Positions 39,276-47,886 of a stretch of 64,000 nt of DNA are shown here, piece after piece (the stretch's first letter is position 1; the number at the start of each line of letters is the position of its first letter). The notes below the pieces were generated by a model that was not told the DNA's origin, did no database searches, and worked only from the letters and a program-made list of their open reading frames with translations. The DNA is from WHSW01 sp963821345 (lineage in GTDB: Bacteria; Actinomycetota; Thermoleophilia; Solirubrobacterales; 70-9). The stretch is taken from the NCBI GenBank assembly GCA_963821345.1, contig CAWGDM010000001.1, forward strand, positions 496,001-560,000. The letters are read 5' to 3'. Made by a program: the position numbers and the translations under genes.

Positions 39276-40442
39276 CTACAGGTACCCAAGTGGGTCCACG
39301 GCAGTCCCGTTGACGCGGATCTCGAAGTGCAGGTGGGGACCCGTCGACGAGCCGGTGTTGCCGCTGTAGCCGATCACGTCGCCCTGGGCGACCTGATCGC
39401 CGGGGCTGACCGCGAAGCTCGACTGGTGCGCGTAGCACGAGGAGAGCCCGCCGCCGTGGTCGACGCAGGTGTAGTTGCCGTAGCCGCCCGTGTAGGCCGC
39501 CAGGATCACGCTGCCGGGCTTTGCGGCCCGCACCGGGGTGCCCTCGGGGACCGAGATGTCGATGCCCTCGTGCATCCGCCCCCAGCGATAGCCGAACGGC
39601 GAGGTGATCGTCCCGTTCACCGGCCAGATCCAGCCCCCGCTCGCGCCCTGGACCGGGCCGGCGGGCAGCGGCGCGACCCCGGGGGTGGCGCTGGCCTGCT
39701 GGATCTGCGCCTGGATCTGGCCCTGGAGGTCGGAGACGTCGCCCTCGAGCTTGTCGATGCTCGAGTTGACGCTGTCGAGCGCCGCGGCCTTCGCGTCGCG
39801 GGCGACCGCGAGCTCGGCCTCGCGGGCCTCGAGCTGGGAGCGGGTGCGGACGAGCTCGGCCTTCTTGGCCTCGATCTCGTCGCGGTCGGCGGTCACCCGG
39901 TCGACCGTGACCCGGGTGCCGTTGCGCAGCGTGCGCACGCGGCCGACGATCGACGAGTCCTGCTCCTCGATCCGCCGCAGGTACTCGTAGCGCGAGACCA
40001 GATCGTTGAAGCCGTCGGACTCGAGCACAACGGTCAGCAGATCGGGGCTGCCCGCGCGGTAGATGCCGACCAGGCGGCTGCGGAGCACGTTCAACGAGCG
40101 GTGGAGCTGATGCTTGAGTTGCTCCAGACGGGCCTTCTCGTCGTTGAGCCGCGCCTGGACGCGGCGCAGCTCGGCGACCACGATCGCCTCTCGGTTGCGC
40201 AGCGTCGCCACCTGGGCGGCGAGAGTGTCGACCTGATCGTTGTAGTCGGCGAGCTCGCTGGAGAGCACGCCCTTGCGGTCGCGTTGCTGGTCGAGCTCGG
40301 ACTCGCGCTGGTCCAGCTGCGACTGCAGATCTTGGCCCTGGGCGGCGCCCGAGCCGGCGATCACGAGCACGCCGAGCAGGCCGGCGGCAAGGGCCGCGGC
40401 GCGCGTTCGCGCGGGTGTTTCGCGGTGGCGGACGATTCGCAT
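39276..40442 (-). CDS. Secreted coiled-coil M23 peptidase, EnvC/NlpD-like
   Basis: 388 residues. The signal peptide ends near SGAAQGQD. A long coiled coil (about 45-245, many Leu/Glu/Arg heptads) with the EnvC-like middle segment LVGIYRAGSPDLLTVVLESDGFNDLVSRY precedes a C-terminal lysostaphin-type domain. Zinc ligands are visible: MHEGIDISVPEGTPV (HxxxD) and GPHLHFEI (HxH); the general-base His is in SSCYAHQSS. A complete set means it is probably an active endopeptidase that cuts peptidoglycan cross-links during division or growth. Start ATG 40442. Confidence 0.9.
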   Translation of the reverse strand: MRIVRHRETPARTRAAALAAGLLGVLVIAGSGAAQGQDLQSQLDQRESELDQQRDRKGVLSSELADYNDQVDTLAAQVATLRNREAIVVAELRRVQARLNDEKARLEQLKHQLHRSLNVLRSRLVGIYRAGSPDLLTVVLESDGFNDLVSRYEYLRRIEEQDSSIVGRVRTLRNGTRVTVDRVTADRDEIEAKKAELVRTRSQLEAREAELAVARDAKAAALDSVNSSIDKLEGDVSDLQGQIQAQIQQASATPGVAPLPAGPVQGASGGWIWPVNGTITSPFGYRWGRMHEGIDISVPEGTPVRAAKPGSVILAAYTGGYGNYTCVDHGGGLSSCYAHQSSFAVSPGDQVAQGDVIGYSGNTGSSTGPHLHFEIRVNGTAVDPLGYL

Positions 40443-40517
40443 CTGAGCCCCCAGCGGGGCGGTGAAGCTAGCGGCTCGGTGCCGCCGGGCGAGCGCCCGG
40501 CGGCGGGGTTGCAAGCG

Positions 40518-41834
40518 CTACTGCGCGGTCTCGACCGTGCCGCTGACCCGCGGCTCGGTCGCCTCGGCGGCGATCGCCGCGGCCTCGATCAGGCGCTCGC
40601 GGTACTCGGTCACCTGCATCCGCGAGATCACCAGGCGCTGGATCTCGGCGGTGCCCTCGAACAGCTCGTAGATCTTCGCGTCGCGGAACCACTTCTCCAG
40701 CGGGCACTCGGTCGTGTACGCGAACGGGCCCACCAGGTCCATCAGGGTGCGGGTCGCCCAGACCGCGACCTGGCCCGACTTCAGCTTCGACATCGAGCCC
40801 TGGCCGCCGGTCAGCGGGATGCCGTTGCGCCCCATCCACGAGGCCCGCTGGACCAGCAGACGCGACGCCTCGATCTCGGTCGCCACCTGGGCGAGCACCT
40901 GCTGATAGCTCTGGCGCTCGAGCGGCGGCAGGCCGGCGGTCGAGCTCTCGTCCAACGCCAGCTCGACGACATCGGCCGGCAGGTTCGGGTCGTCGAGGTA
41001 ACGCAGCGTCCACTCGTAGGCCGCCTGGGCGATCCCGAGCGCCGAGGCGCCGACGATCGGCCGGGTGAGCTCGAAGGTCGCGAGCGCGTTCGACCCGCGC
41101 GACGGCTCGCCGCGACGGGCGCGGTCGAGCTTGCGCTCCAGCTTCTCCTCGCCACCGAGGAGGTTCTCGACCGGGATCCGGCAGTCCTCGAGCACGACCT
41201 CGGCGGTATGCGAGGCGCGGATCCCGATCTTCGACTCCTTCTTGCCCTGGCTCAGCCCGGGCGTGCCCTTCTCGACCACGAACGAGGCCTGGCCGCGGTG
41301 ACCGAGCTCGGGCGCGGTGTTCGCGACCACCACGTGGACGTCGGCGATCCCGCCGTTGGTGATGAACACCTTGGTCCCGTTCAGGACCCACTCGTCGCCG
41401 TCGCGCTTGGCGGTCGCCCGCATGCTCTTCACATCCGAGCCGGCGCCCGCCTCGGTGACCGCGTAGGCGCCGAGCTTGATCTCGTCGCCGGTGCCGAAGC
41501 ACTCGGGGACCCAGCGAGCGATCTGCTCCGGCGTGCCCGAGGCGGCCAGTCCGGCCGCGGCGAGGCCGGAGCCGGAGATCGCGAGCGCGATGCCGGCGCA
41601 GCCCCAGTGCAGCTCCTCGGCCGAGATCACCCCGAACATGCCGTCGGGGTCAGAGCCCATCCGCTGCAGGTTCTCGAGCCCGTGCAGACCCTGGTCGCGC
41701 GCCTCCTTGATCACCTCCCAGGGGGTCGACTCCTCGGCGTCGTGCTTGGCGGCGACCGGCCGGATCACCTCGGAGGCGAAGCGGCGCAGCTTCGCCTTGT
41801 GGTCGAGCTGATCCTGGTTGAGTGCGAAATCCAC
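40518..41834 (-). CDS. Acyl-CoA dehydrogenase
   Basis: 438-residue FAD flavoenzyme of fatty-acid beta-oxidation. FAD/substrate motifs AYAVTEAGAGSDV and WVLNGTKVFITNGG, and the catalytic Glu in IYELFEGTAEIQRLVISR, are all present. Length is slightly above the family average because of an insertion at EEKLERKLDRARRGEPSRGSN. Start GTG 41834 has AGGAGG 7 bases upstream. A TTGACTAGTCAGTCAA element 31 bases before the start is a likely operator. Confidence 0.92.
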   Translation of the reverse strand: MDFALNQDQLDHKAKLRRFASEVIRPVAAKHDAEESTPWEVIKEARDQGLHGLENLQRMGSDPDGMFGVISAEELHWGCAGIALAISGSGLAAAGLAASGTPEQIARWVPECFGTGDEIKLGAYAVTEAGAGSDVKSMRATAKRDGDEWVLNGTKVFITNGGIADVHVVVANTAPELGHRGQASFVVEKGTPGLSQGKKESKIGIRASHTAEVVLEDCRIPVENLLGGEEKLERKLDRARRGEPSRGSNALATFELTRPIVGASALGIAQAAYEWTLRYLDDPNLPADVVELALDESSTAGLPPLERQSYQQVLAQVATEIEASRLLVQRASWMGRNGIPLTGGQGSMSKLKSGQVAVWATRTLMDLVGPFAYTTECPLEKWFRDAKIYELFEGTAEIQRLVISRMQVTEYRERLIEAAAIAAEATEPRVSGTVETAQ

Positions 41835-41864
41835 CTGGCGACCTCCTGGGTGTCTGAAAACCGA

Positions 41865-41880
41865 TTGACTAGTCAGTCAA
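41865..41880. promoter_or_regulatory. Putative TetR-type operator of acyl-CoA dehydrogenase
   Basis: TTGACTAGTCAGTCAA. It contains the perfect 10-bp palindrome TGACTAGTCA (41866-41875) and sits in the gap between the dehydrogenase and the divergent cell-wall-binding gene. GTCAGTCA-type repeats are known as operators of fatty-acid TetR regulators. No such regulator is in the window. Confidence 0.5.
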
Positions 41881-41935
41881 TGACCCGCACAGCATAAACC
41901 CTTCCCCGGCCGGCGGGCCGCAGCCGGCTCCTCTC

Positions 41936-41941
41936 TAGGCT
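41936..41941 (+). promoter_or_regulatory. TAGGCT -10-like hexamer before TTG start
   Basis: TAGGCT, 7 bases before TTG 41949. A TTG start without any Shine-Dalgarno sequence makes leaderless initiation the simplest reading. Confidence 0.5.
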
Positions 41942-41948
41942 TGCGGCC

Positions 41949-43271
41949 TTGCTCAGCAGCGTCCGCTACTTCTTCGCCGACGTCGGCCACTGGATCTGGG
42001 GTCATCGCCTGATCGCGCTCGGGGGGCTGGCCGCGGTGCTGGTCGCCGGCGGCGCGGTCGTCTACCTGCTGACCAGCTCCGGCGACGACTCGACCAGCAC
42101 GCTCACCGCCCCGGCGCCCGAGGTCGTGGTCCAGGAGGTGACGGCGCCCGAGGACACCCAGGATCTCGGCTTTCCCGCGTTCGCGACCAAGAACACCACC
42201 AGGGTCGCGGGCTCGGACGCGATCGCCGACGCCGCCGCGGTCGCGCTCGCCGTGCACCCGTCGACCGGCTCGGCCCCCGCACCGCATGCCGTCACCCTCG
42301 TCGACGCCGACGACTGGCCCGGCGCGGTCGCCGCGTCATCGCTGGTCGGCGACCCGGTCGGCGCGCCGATCCTGGTCACCGACGGCGGCGAGATCCCGCC
42401 GCTGACGGCGGCGGCACTGAGCGAGCTCGGCCCCGAGGGCTCGGCGGCGACCGCCGGGCGCCAGCTGTTCGTGGTCGGGGACGCGGCGACCCCCGGCGGC
42501 TATGAATCGCTCGACGTGCAGGGGTCCGACCCGGCCGAGCTGGCGGCGGAGCTGGCGAAGCTGCGCGACCGCCTCAACGGCGACCCCGACCACGTCGTCG
42601 TCGCCAGCTCCGAGGCGCCGGCCTACGCGATCCCCGCCGCCGCCTGGGCGGCGCGCTCGGGCGACCCGGTCCTGTTCGTGAACAAGGACTCGGTCCCAGA
42701 CGCGACGGTCGAGGCACTGCGCGACCACGACGGGGTGCCGGTTTACGTGCTCGGGCCCGAGTCGGCTGTCTCCGCCAAGACGATGAAGGAGATCGAGCAC
42801 ATCTCCCCGGGCGCCCAGCGCGTCGGCGCCGAGGGCGCGGTCGAGAACGCGATCGCCTTCGCGCGCTACTCGAGCGGCGACTTCGGCTGGAACATCAACG
42901 ACCCCGGGCATGGCTTCGTGATCGTCAACGCCGACCGCCCGCTGGACGCGGCGGTCGCCTCGCCGCTCTCGGCGAGCGGAACCTGGGGGCCGCTGTTGGT
43001 CACCGACGACGCCTCGGCGCTGCCCGAGCCGCTGCGCAGCTACCTGCTCGACCTCAAACCCGGCTACGAGGACGACCCCACGCGCGCCGTCTACAACCAC
43101 GTCTGGCTGATCGGCGACACCTCGGCGCTCTCGGTCGACCTGCAGGCCGAGGTCGACGATCTGGCCGAGGTGGCCCCGGTAACGTCCGGCTCCGGCACAA
43201 CCCTGGGACCCGCCCCGGGCACCCCGGAGTCCCAGCCCGACGAGACCAAGCCGAATTCGAGCGACCAATGA
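41949..43271 (+). CDS. Cell-wall-binding repeat 2-like secreted protein
   Basis: 440 residues. One N-terminal helix (LIALGGLAAVLVAGGAVVYLL) anchors or exports the protein. Three related alpha/beta units follow: TTRVAGSDAIADAAAVALAV with VTLVDADDWPGAVAASSLVG; HVVVASSEAPAYAIPAAAWAA with PVYVLGPESAVS; and AIAFARYSSGDFGWNINDPGHGFVIVNADRPLDAAVASPL. These match the CWB2 repeat, which binds anionic wall polymers. A polar Ser/Pro/Thr tail ends the protein. Its last bases overlap the next gene (ATGA). Confidence 0.78.
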   Translation: MLSSVRYFFADVGHWIWGHRLIALGGLAAVLVAGGAVVYLLTSSGDDSTSTLTAPAPEVVVQEVTAPEDTQDLGFPAFATKNTTRVAGSDAIADAAAVALAVHPSTGSAPAPHAVTLVDADDWPGAVAASSLVGDPVGAPILVTDGGEIPPLTAAALSELGPEGSAATAGRQLFVVGDAATPGGYESLDVQGSDPAELAAELAKLRDRLNGDPDHVVVASSEAPAYAIPAAAWAARSGDPVLFVNKDSVPDATVEALRDHDGVPVYVLGPESAVSAKTMKEIEHISPGAQRVGAEGAVENAIAFARYSSGDFGWNINDPGHGFVIVNADRPLDAAVASPLSASGTWGPLLVTDDASALPEPLRSYLLDLKPGYEDDPTRAVYNHVWLIGDTSALSVDLQAEVDDLAEVAPVTSGSGTTLGPAPGTPESQPDETKPNSSDQ

Positions 43272-43501
43272 GCGAGAGCGAGAGGCCCGATCGGCTCGGC
43301 GGCCGCCAGATCACGGTCGAGGACATCCGCGCCCTCGCGGGGCCCTCGACCCCGCACTTCGCGCTCCAGATCCGCAACCGGATCCAGCGCCTGATCGCGT
43401 CGCTTCCGGCCGATGACCCGGCGCGCGTGGAGGGCGAGCGCCAGATCGAGCGGCTGACCCAGCTCGCTGAGCACTCGGGCGACCCGCGGGGCCCGCTATG
43501 A
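43268..43501 (+). CDS. Small soluble protein of unknown function
   Basis: 77 residues, no signal or membrane segment: ITVEDIRALAGPSTPHFALQIRNRIQRLIASL, then GERQIERLTQLAEHSG. Mostly helical and charged. It overlaps the CWB2-like gene's stop as ATGA, so it is made together with that protein. I do not recognise the family. The coupling and clean codon use make it a real gene. Confidence 0.55.
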   Translation: MSESERPDRLGGRQITVEDIRALAGPSTPHFALQIRNRIQRLIASLPADDPARVEGERQIERLTQLAEHSGDPRGPL

Positions 43502-43553
43502 GGCGGAGTCCGCGAGGACGAGGCCGAATCCCGCCGCTGTTGAGGCGGCTTGC

Positions 43554-44339
43554 GTGACGACCGAGGCCCCGGCCGGGGCCGTCGAGCGCGCGATCGAGCT
43601 GTTGGCCGACCCGTGGGCGGGCCTGGCCGCCGAGCGCGGCCTCAACGACGCCGGCTTCATCGACCTGCTCGAGGGCGAGCTCGAGTCCACCGGCGCCACC
43701 CAGGACCTGATGGTGACCCGGCTGGTGCCGGCGATCTACGAGCGCTACTGGCGCCCGGCGCTGGGGCGCGTCGCCAAGGGCGTCACCGGCCCGGGTATGG
43801 CCGAGGAGATCCGGATCGCGCGCCTGCTCCTCGGCCTGGGCGAGGGAGACGCGGTGCTGGACGTCGCCTGCGGACCGGGCAACTTCACCCGCGAGTTCGC
43901 GCGCGCCGTCGGACCCGACGGGCTGGCGGTCGGGATCGACGCCTCGCGGACGATGCTCGAGCGAGGCGGCGAGGAGCTACGGCACGCCGACCCTGGCAAC
44001 CTGGTCCTGATCCGCGGCGACGCCTCGGCGCTACCGTTCGCGGACGCGGGCTTCGACGCCGTCTGCTGCTTCGCCGCGCTGCACCTGTTCGCCGACCCGT
44101 TCGCCGCGCTCGACGAGTTCCGCCGGGCGCTGAAGCCGGGCGGGCGGATCGCGCTGATGACCTCTGTGCGCCGCGAGCTCACCCTGCGACCGTTGAAGCC
44201 CCTGCTGGAGCGAGCCAGCGGCATGCGGCTGTTCGAGGGCGACGAGATCGTCGGCGCGCTCGAGCAGCGCGGGTTCACCGGCATCCACCGGCGGCTCTCG
44301 GGCATGGTCCAGTTCGTCGGCGGCCGGCTCACTACATAG
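43554..44339 (+). CDS. Class I SAM-dependent methyltransferase
   Basis: 261 residues. The SAM motif I is VLDVACGPGNFTREFA near residue 102; motif II region GIDASRTML; IRGDASALPFADAGFDAVCCFAALHLFADP is motif post-II/III; LKPGGRIALMT is motif IV. This is the UbiE/COQ5-like small-molecule type. An N-terminal helical cap of about 85 residues precedes the Rossmann core. GTG 43554 is the start. Its end overlaps the convergent CPA2 antiporter by 8 bases. Substrate unknown. Confidence 0.83.
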   Translation: MTTEAPAGAVERAIELLADPWAGLAAERGLNDAGFIDLLEGELESTGATQDLMVTRLVPAIYERYWRPALGRVAKGVTGPGMAEEIRIARLLLGLGEGDAVLDVACGPGNFTREFARAVGPDGLAVGIDASRTMLERGGEELRHADPGNLVLIRGDASALPFADAGFDAVCCFAALHLFADPFAALDEFRRALKPGGRIALMTSVRRELTLRPLKPLLERASGMRLFEGDEIVGALEQRGFTGIHRRLSGMVQFVGGRLTT

Positions 44340-45552
44340 CCATCGGGCGGTCCGGCGGCGGCGCGTACTGCGCCCCTGCCGAGTCCCGACCGAGTAGCCC
44401 TAGCGCGGTGATCGGGAAGACGAGCACGGTGACCAGGCCTGCGGCGATGAAGCCGGCGGAGGTGGCGGCGTCGATCAGGCCCAGGTCCTGGCCGATCTGG
44501 GTCGCGGCGACGATGAACGGCAGCGACGTCGCCTGCAGCAGCCCGGCGGCGATCACCCGCCGGCGGTCGAACTGGCCGCGGTAGAGCGCCGCTGGAAGCC
44601 CGCGGGCAAGAAGCAGCGCGGCGACGAAGGCCGGGATCGAGGCGATCGCGGTGCTGGAGCCGAACAGCGCGTCGAGGTCGAACTTCACCCCGCTGGAGAC
44701 GAAGAACACGGGGATGAAGACCCCGAAGCCGACCGCGCTCAGCTTCCTGCGGAACTCGGGGTGGGTCATCCCCTGGTCCATGTCGAGGTGGTTGAGGATC
44801 GCCCCCGCCGCGAAGGCGCCCAGGATCAGCTCGAGCCCGAGCTGCTCGGCAAGCGCGACCATCCCGATCAGCAGGACGAAGGCGCCACGGACGCGGATCT
44901 GGGCGCTGGTGTCCTGGAGCCGCACCAGGGCGGCCGAGATCCGGCGCGACCGCTCCGCCTCCATCACCCCGACCGCGACCGCGACGATCACCAACACGAA
45001 CAGCCCGATCAGGATCAGCTTCGCCGCGATCCCGGTCGATTCCCCGGAGAACAGCAAGGTGAGCAGCAGCACCGACGCGAAGTCGGCGATCGAGGCGGCC
45101 GCGATCACCAGCTGGCCGAACGGCGACGAGGATTCGCCGGAGTCGGCGAGCACCGGGACGATCACCCCCAGCGACGTGGAGGCGAGGATGATCGCGATCA
45201 GCAGCGGCTCGTCCGCGATCCCGGCCAGGTCGAGGGCCAGGGCGGCGGCCAGCGCGAGCGCGAGCGAGACCGCGAACCCCAGCGAGGCCGAGCGCAGGAG
45301 CCTGCCGCGCAGCGCCTGCAGGTCGATCTCGAGCCCGGCGAGGAAGAGCAGGAAGGCGAGCCCGACCAGGGCCAGGACCTCGACCGGCTCGTCGATCTCG
45401 ACCCAGCCGAGCACCGCGGGCCCGATCAGGATCCCGATCACGATCTCGAGCACCACCGACGGCAGTCGCAGCCCCGGCGCCAGGCCGAGCGCCAGCGGTG
45501 CGGCGAAGCCCGCCGCGACGACGATCAGCAGATTCGTGAACGAGAGCTCCAT
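44332..45552 (-). CDS. CPA2-family cation:proton antiporter
   Basis: 406-residue membrane antiporter of the KefB/NapA type with about 12 to 13 helices and no TrkA-N domain. Features are VVLEIVIGILIGPAVLG, LALVGLAFLLFLAGLEID, the unwound-helix region ASTSLGVIVPVLADSG, and LGAFAAGAIL; the second half carries FGVFIPVFFVSSGVKFD, the usual IPxFF motif. Ion (Na or K) cannot be decided. The start ATG 45552 lies inside the arm of a perfect 13-bp hairpin that also covers the presumed ribosome site, so expression is probably structure-dependent. Confidence 0.87.
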   Translation of the reverse strand: MELSFTNLLIVVAAGFAAPLALGLAPGLRLPSVVLEIVIGILIGPAVLGWVEIDEPVEVLALVGLAFLLFLAGLEIDLQALRGRLLRSASLGFAVSLALALAAALALDLAGIADEPLLIAIILASTSLGVIVPVLADSGESSSPFGQLVIAAASIADFASVLLLTLLFSGESTGIAAKLILIGLFVLVIVAVAVGVMEAERSRRISAALVRLQDTSAQIRVRGAFVLLIGMVALAEQLGLELILGAFAAGAILNHLDMDQGMTHPEFRRKLSAVGFGVFIPVFFVSSGVKFDLDALFGSSTAIASIPAFVAALLLARGLPAALYRGQFDRRRVIAAGLLQATSLPFIVAATQIGQDLGLIDAATSAGFIAAGLVTVLVFPITALGLLGRDSAGAQYAPPPDRPMAM

Positions 45553-45579
45553 CCCGCCCCGTTGGTCGGGGCGGGATGG
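45549..45579. promoter_or_regulatory. Perfect 13-bp hairpin covering the antiporter start codon
   Basis: CCATCCCGCCCCG (45549-45561), 5-base loop, CGGGGCGGGATGG (45567-45579). On the antiporter mRNA the second arm holds the AUG. It lies 25 bases after the upstream lipoprotein stop, so it could also serve as its terminator, but no U tract follows. Confidence 0.65.
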
Positions 45580-45604
45580 AAATCGTTACGCGGGCGAGCT
45601 CAGC

Positions 45605-46099
45605 TCAGCTGCCGCACTCGTCGAGGCCGAGCGCCTTGGCCTGCTGGTTGACGTCGGCGAACGGATCGTTGGCGCCGTCGCCCGCCGCGAACAGCGAGGG
45701 ATCGGCCTTGACGTCGTCGAGCGCACTCTGCGCGTCGTCGAGGAAGGTCGTCACCTGGTCGGCGATGGCCTCGGGCGCCGGCAGCGCCCGGATCGCGTCG
45801 ATCTGCCCCTGGATCGAAGGCACGGCGATATCGGCGAACTGCTGGAGCTGGGCGTCGGTCGGCTGCTGGCCGGTGAACGCGTCCTGGGCGGCCTGGTCGA
45901 TCTCCTTGTTGCCGGCGGCGCAGATCGCGTTGCCCTGCTTGAGGAACTCGTCCTCGCTCAGCGGTGCGCCCGCGACGCCGGTCGCGCCCGAGGCGCCGGT
46001 GGTGCTGGTCGACGAGTCGTCGCCGCCGCCGCAGCCGGCGATCGCCAGCACCCCCAGAGCGGCAAGCAGCGCGAACGGGATCAGCAAGCGGTTCGTCAT
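45605..46099 (-). CDS. Small lipoprotein of unknown function
   Basis: 164 residues with a clear lipobox (LAIAGC) after a hydrophobic signal (LLIPFALLAALGVLAIAGC), a Ser/Thr/Gly linker and a helical domain: LSEDEFLKQGNAICAAGNKEIDQAAQDAF..., ADIAVPSIQGQIDAIRALPAPEAI, and a final ALGLDECGS. The two Cys probably form a disulfide. ATG 46099 has AGGAGAA upstream. A second, related lipoprotein lies immediately upstream, so this is a tandem pair. Function unknown. Confidence 0.7.
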   Translation of the reverse strand: MTNRLLIPFALLAALGVLAIAGCGGGDDSSTSTTGASGATGVAGAPLSEDEFLKQGNAICAAGNKEIDQAAQDAFTGQQPTDAQLQQFADIAVPSIQGQIDAIRALPAPEAIADQVTTFLDDAQSALDDVKADPSLFAAGDGANDPFADVNQQAKALGLDECGS

Positions 46100-46139
46100 C
46101 AAGTCGTTCTCCTGGCCTTTGGTCGGTGACCGCGGCAAG

Positions 46140-46614
46140 CTACCTGACCCCGCACTCCTGCGAGCCGTAGGCCTGCGCCAGCCGCGCGGCCCGGCGCAGG
46201 CCGGGTGGCGGCCCGTCGGCGGCGGCGAGCGGGTCGGCGCGGATCTCGTCGATCCCGCGCTCGGTCGCGGCGACGATCCCGTCGACCTCGCGCTCGTCGC
46301 CGGCCGGGACGCCAAGCGCCCGGATCGCCCGCAGCTCGGCCTCCAGCGCAGGGACGACGACGCCGATCACCACCCGCCTGACCTCGGCCGGCGGCGGTTC
46401 CCTCGGGCCCGTGAGCCCATCGGCCGCCGCCTCGATCCTGGCGTTGGTCGAGTGGCAGATCCGGTCCGCCTCGGCGAGGAAGGCGACCTTGGCGATCGGC
46501 CGCGAGACGCCGGCCGGAAAGGTCGTCTCGTCCCCGCCGCCACAGCCGGCGGCGAGACGGCTTGAGCGGCGAGAGCCGAGCCAGCAGGAGCAGGGCGCGA
46601 CGTGTGCTCCGCAC
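46140..46614 (-). CDS. Small lipoprotein paralogue, signal region frameshifted
   Basis: Paralogue of the neighbouring lipoprotein: FLAEADRICHSTNARIEAAADGL, VIGVVVPALEAELRAIRALGVPAGDE, and a final GSQECGVR parallel its plan. The lipobox LAAGC with GGGDET follows directly, but the hydrophobic signal (MRSTRRALLLLARLS, from GTG 46614) is in another frame, with a slip near 46560. Without correction the protein would start at 46616 with no proper signal. One-base error is the simplest explanation; real loss of export cannot be excluded. Confidence 0.55.
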
Positions 46615-46655
46615 ACGAGCGCCCGATGACGCCGCCTGGCGACGGCTATCGCCGC

Positions 46656-47837
46656 TCAGACCCGCTGGATCAGGGTGCCGGTGCCGAGCCCGCCGCCGCA
46701 GCACATCGTCACCAGCCCCGTCTCCTTGTCGGTGCGCTCGAGCTCGTGCAGGAGCGTGGTCATCAACCGCGCCCCGGTCGAGCCGAGCGGGTGGCCGAGC
46801 GCGATCGCGCCGCCGTTGACGTTGACACGGTCCATGTCGGGCTCGAGCTCGCGGCGCCAGGCGGCGAGCACCGAGGCGAACGCCTCGTTGATCTCGATCA
46901 GGTCGATGTCGTCGATCTTCATCCCGTTGCGCTCGAGGATCTTGCGGGTCGCCGGGATCGGGCCGGTGAGCATGATCACCGGATCGACCCCGACCGTGGT
47001 CTGGTCGACGATCCTCGCCCTTGGCGTCAGCCCCAGGGCGTCAGCCTTCTCGCGGGTCATCAGCAGCACCGCGGCGGCACCGTCGGAGACCTGCGAGGAG
47101 TTGCCCGCGGTCACCTTGCCGTCCTCCTTGAAGGCCGGCTTCAGCTGCGAGAGCACCTCGATGGTGGTGTCCGGGCGGATCCCCTGATCGGTCGTGTAGG
47201 TGTCGCCGTTGACCTGGAACGGGACGATCTCGCGGTCGAAGCGCCCCTCCTCGGTCGCCTTGGCGGCGAGCTGGTGCGAGCGGACGCCGATCTCGTCGAG
47301 CTCCGAGCGGGGGATCTCCCACTGGTCGGCGATCATCTCGGCGCTGATCCCCTGCGGGACCAGGTTGTAGCGCTCCATCAGCGCGGGGCTGAAGGCGAAG
47401 CCGTGCTCCTTCTGGACCTCGAGCGAGTCGGCGAACGAGATGTGGCCCATGTGCTCGACGCCACCGCCGATCGCGACGTCATGGACGCCGGAGGCGACCA
47501 GCGCTGCGGCGAAGTTGATCGCCTGCTGGGCCGAGCCGCACTGGCGGTCGACCGTCGTCGCCGGGGTCTCGATCGGCAGGCCGGCCTCGAGCCAGGCGTT
47601 GCGGCCGATGTTGAGCGCCTGTTCGCCGAACTGCTGCACGCAGCCGGCGACCACGTCCTCGACCTCGGCCGCGTCGATCCCGGCGCGGTCGATCAGCTCG
47701 GAGTAGGTCCGCGCGAGCAGGGTCGAAGCATGGACGTCCTTGTAGTAGCCCTTCTCCGGATGGCCGCGGCCGACCGGTGTGCGGACCGCTTCGACGATCA
47801 CTACCTCGCGCCCTGAGAACTTCCCGTTGCCGGCCAT
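46656..47837 (-). CDS. Acetyl-CoA acetyltransferase (thiolase)
   Basis: 393-residue thiolase of the FadA/AtoB type. The nucleophile Cys is in DRQCGSAQQAINFA near residue 90; NVNGGAIALGHPLGSTGAR holds the catalytic His; the final Cys is in VTMCCGGGLGTGTLIQRV. The biosynthetic (acetoacetyl-CoA) versus degradative role is open; the acyl-CoA dehydrogenase and 3-hydroxyacyl-CoA dehydrogenase nearby favour beta-oxidation. Start ATG 47837 has GGAGGA five bases upstream, and an inverted repeat lies just before that. Confidence 0.93.
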   Translation of the reverse strand: MAGNGKFSGREVVIVEAVRTPVGRGHPEKGYYKDVHASTLLARTYSELIDRAGIDAAEVEDVVAGCVQQFGEQALNIGRNAWLEAGLPIETPATTVDRQCGSAQQAINFAAALVASGVHDVAIGGGVEHMGHISFADSLEVQKEHGFAFSPALMERYNLVPQGISAEMIADQWEIPRSELDEIGVRSHQLAAKATEEGRFDREIVPFQVNGDTYTTDQGIRPDTTIEVLSQLKPAFKEDGKVTAGNSSQVSDGAAAVLLMTREKADALGLTPRARIVDQTTVGVDPVIMLTGPIPATRKILERNGMKIDDIDLIEINEAFASVLAAWRRELEPDMDRVNVNGGAIALGHPLGSTGARLMTTLLHELERTDKETGLVTMCCGGGLGTGTLIQRV

Positions 47838-47850
47838 CGTGTTCCTCCGT

Positions 47851-47875
47851 TAAGTCAGTTTCTTGGTGAGACTTA
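47851..47875. promoter_or_regulatory. Inverted repeat upstream of the thiolase
   Basis: TAAGTC, 13-base spacer, GACTTA, ending 13 bases before the start codon side of the gene. The heptamer AGTCAGT (47853-47859) is shared with the operator-like element of the acyl-CoA dehydrogenase at 41871-41877. Confidence 0.4.
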
Positions 47876-47886
47876 CCTGATGTTAT

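Noticed and set aside
39327..41897. Plus-strand open frame of 856 codons opposite the M23 peptidase and acyl-CoA dehydrogenase
   Set aside because: Low-complexity Arg/Ala/Asp/Gly composition; both minus-strand genes have full active-site motifs.
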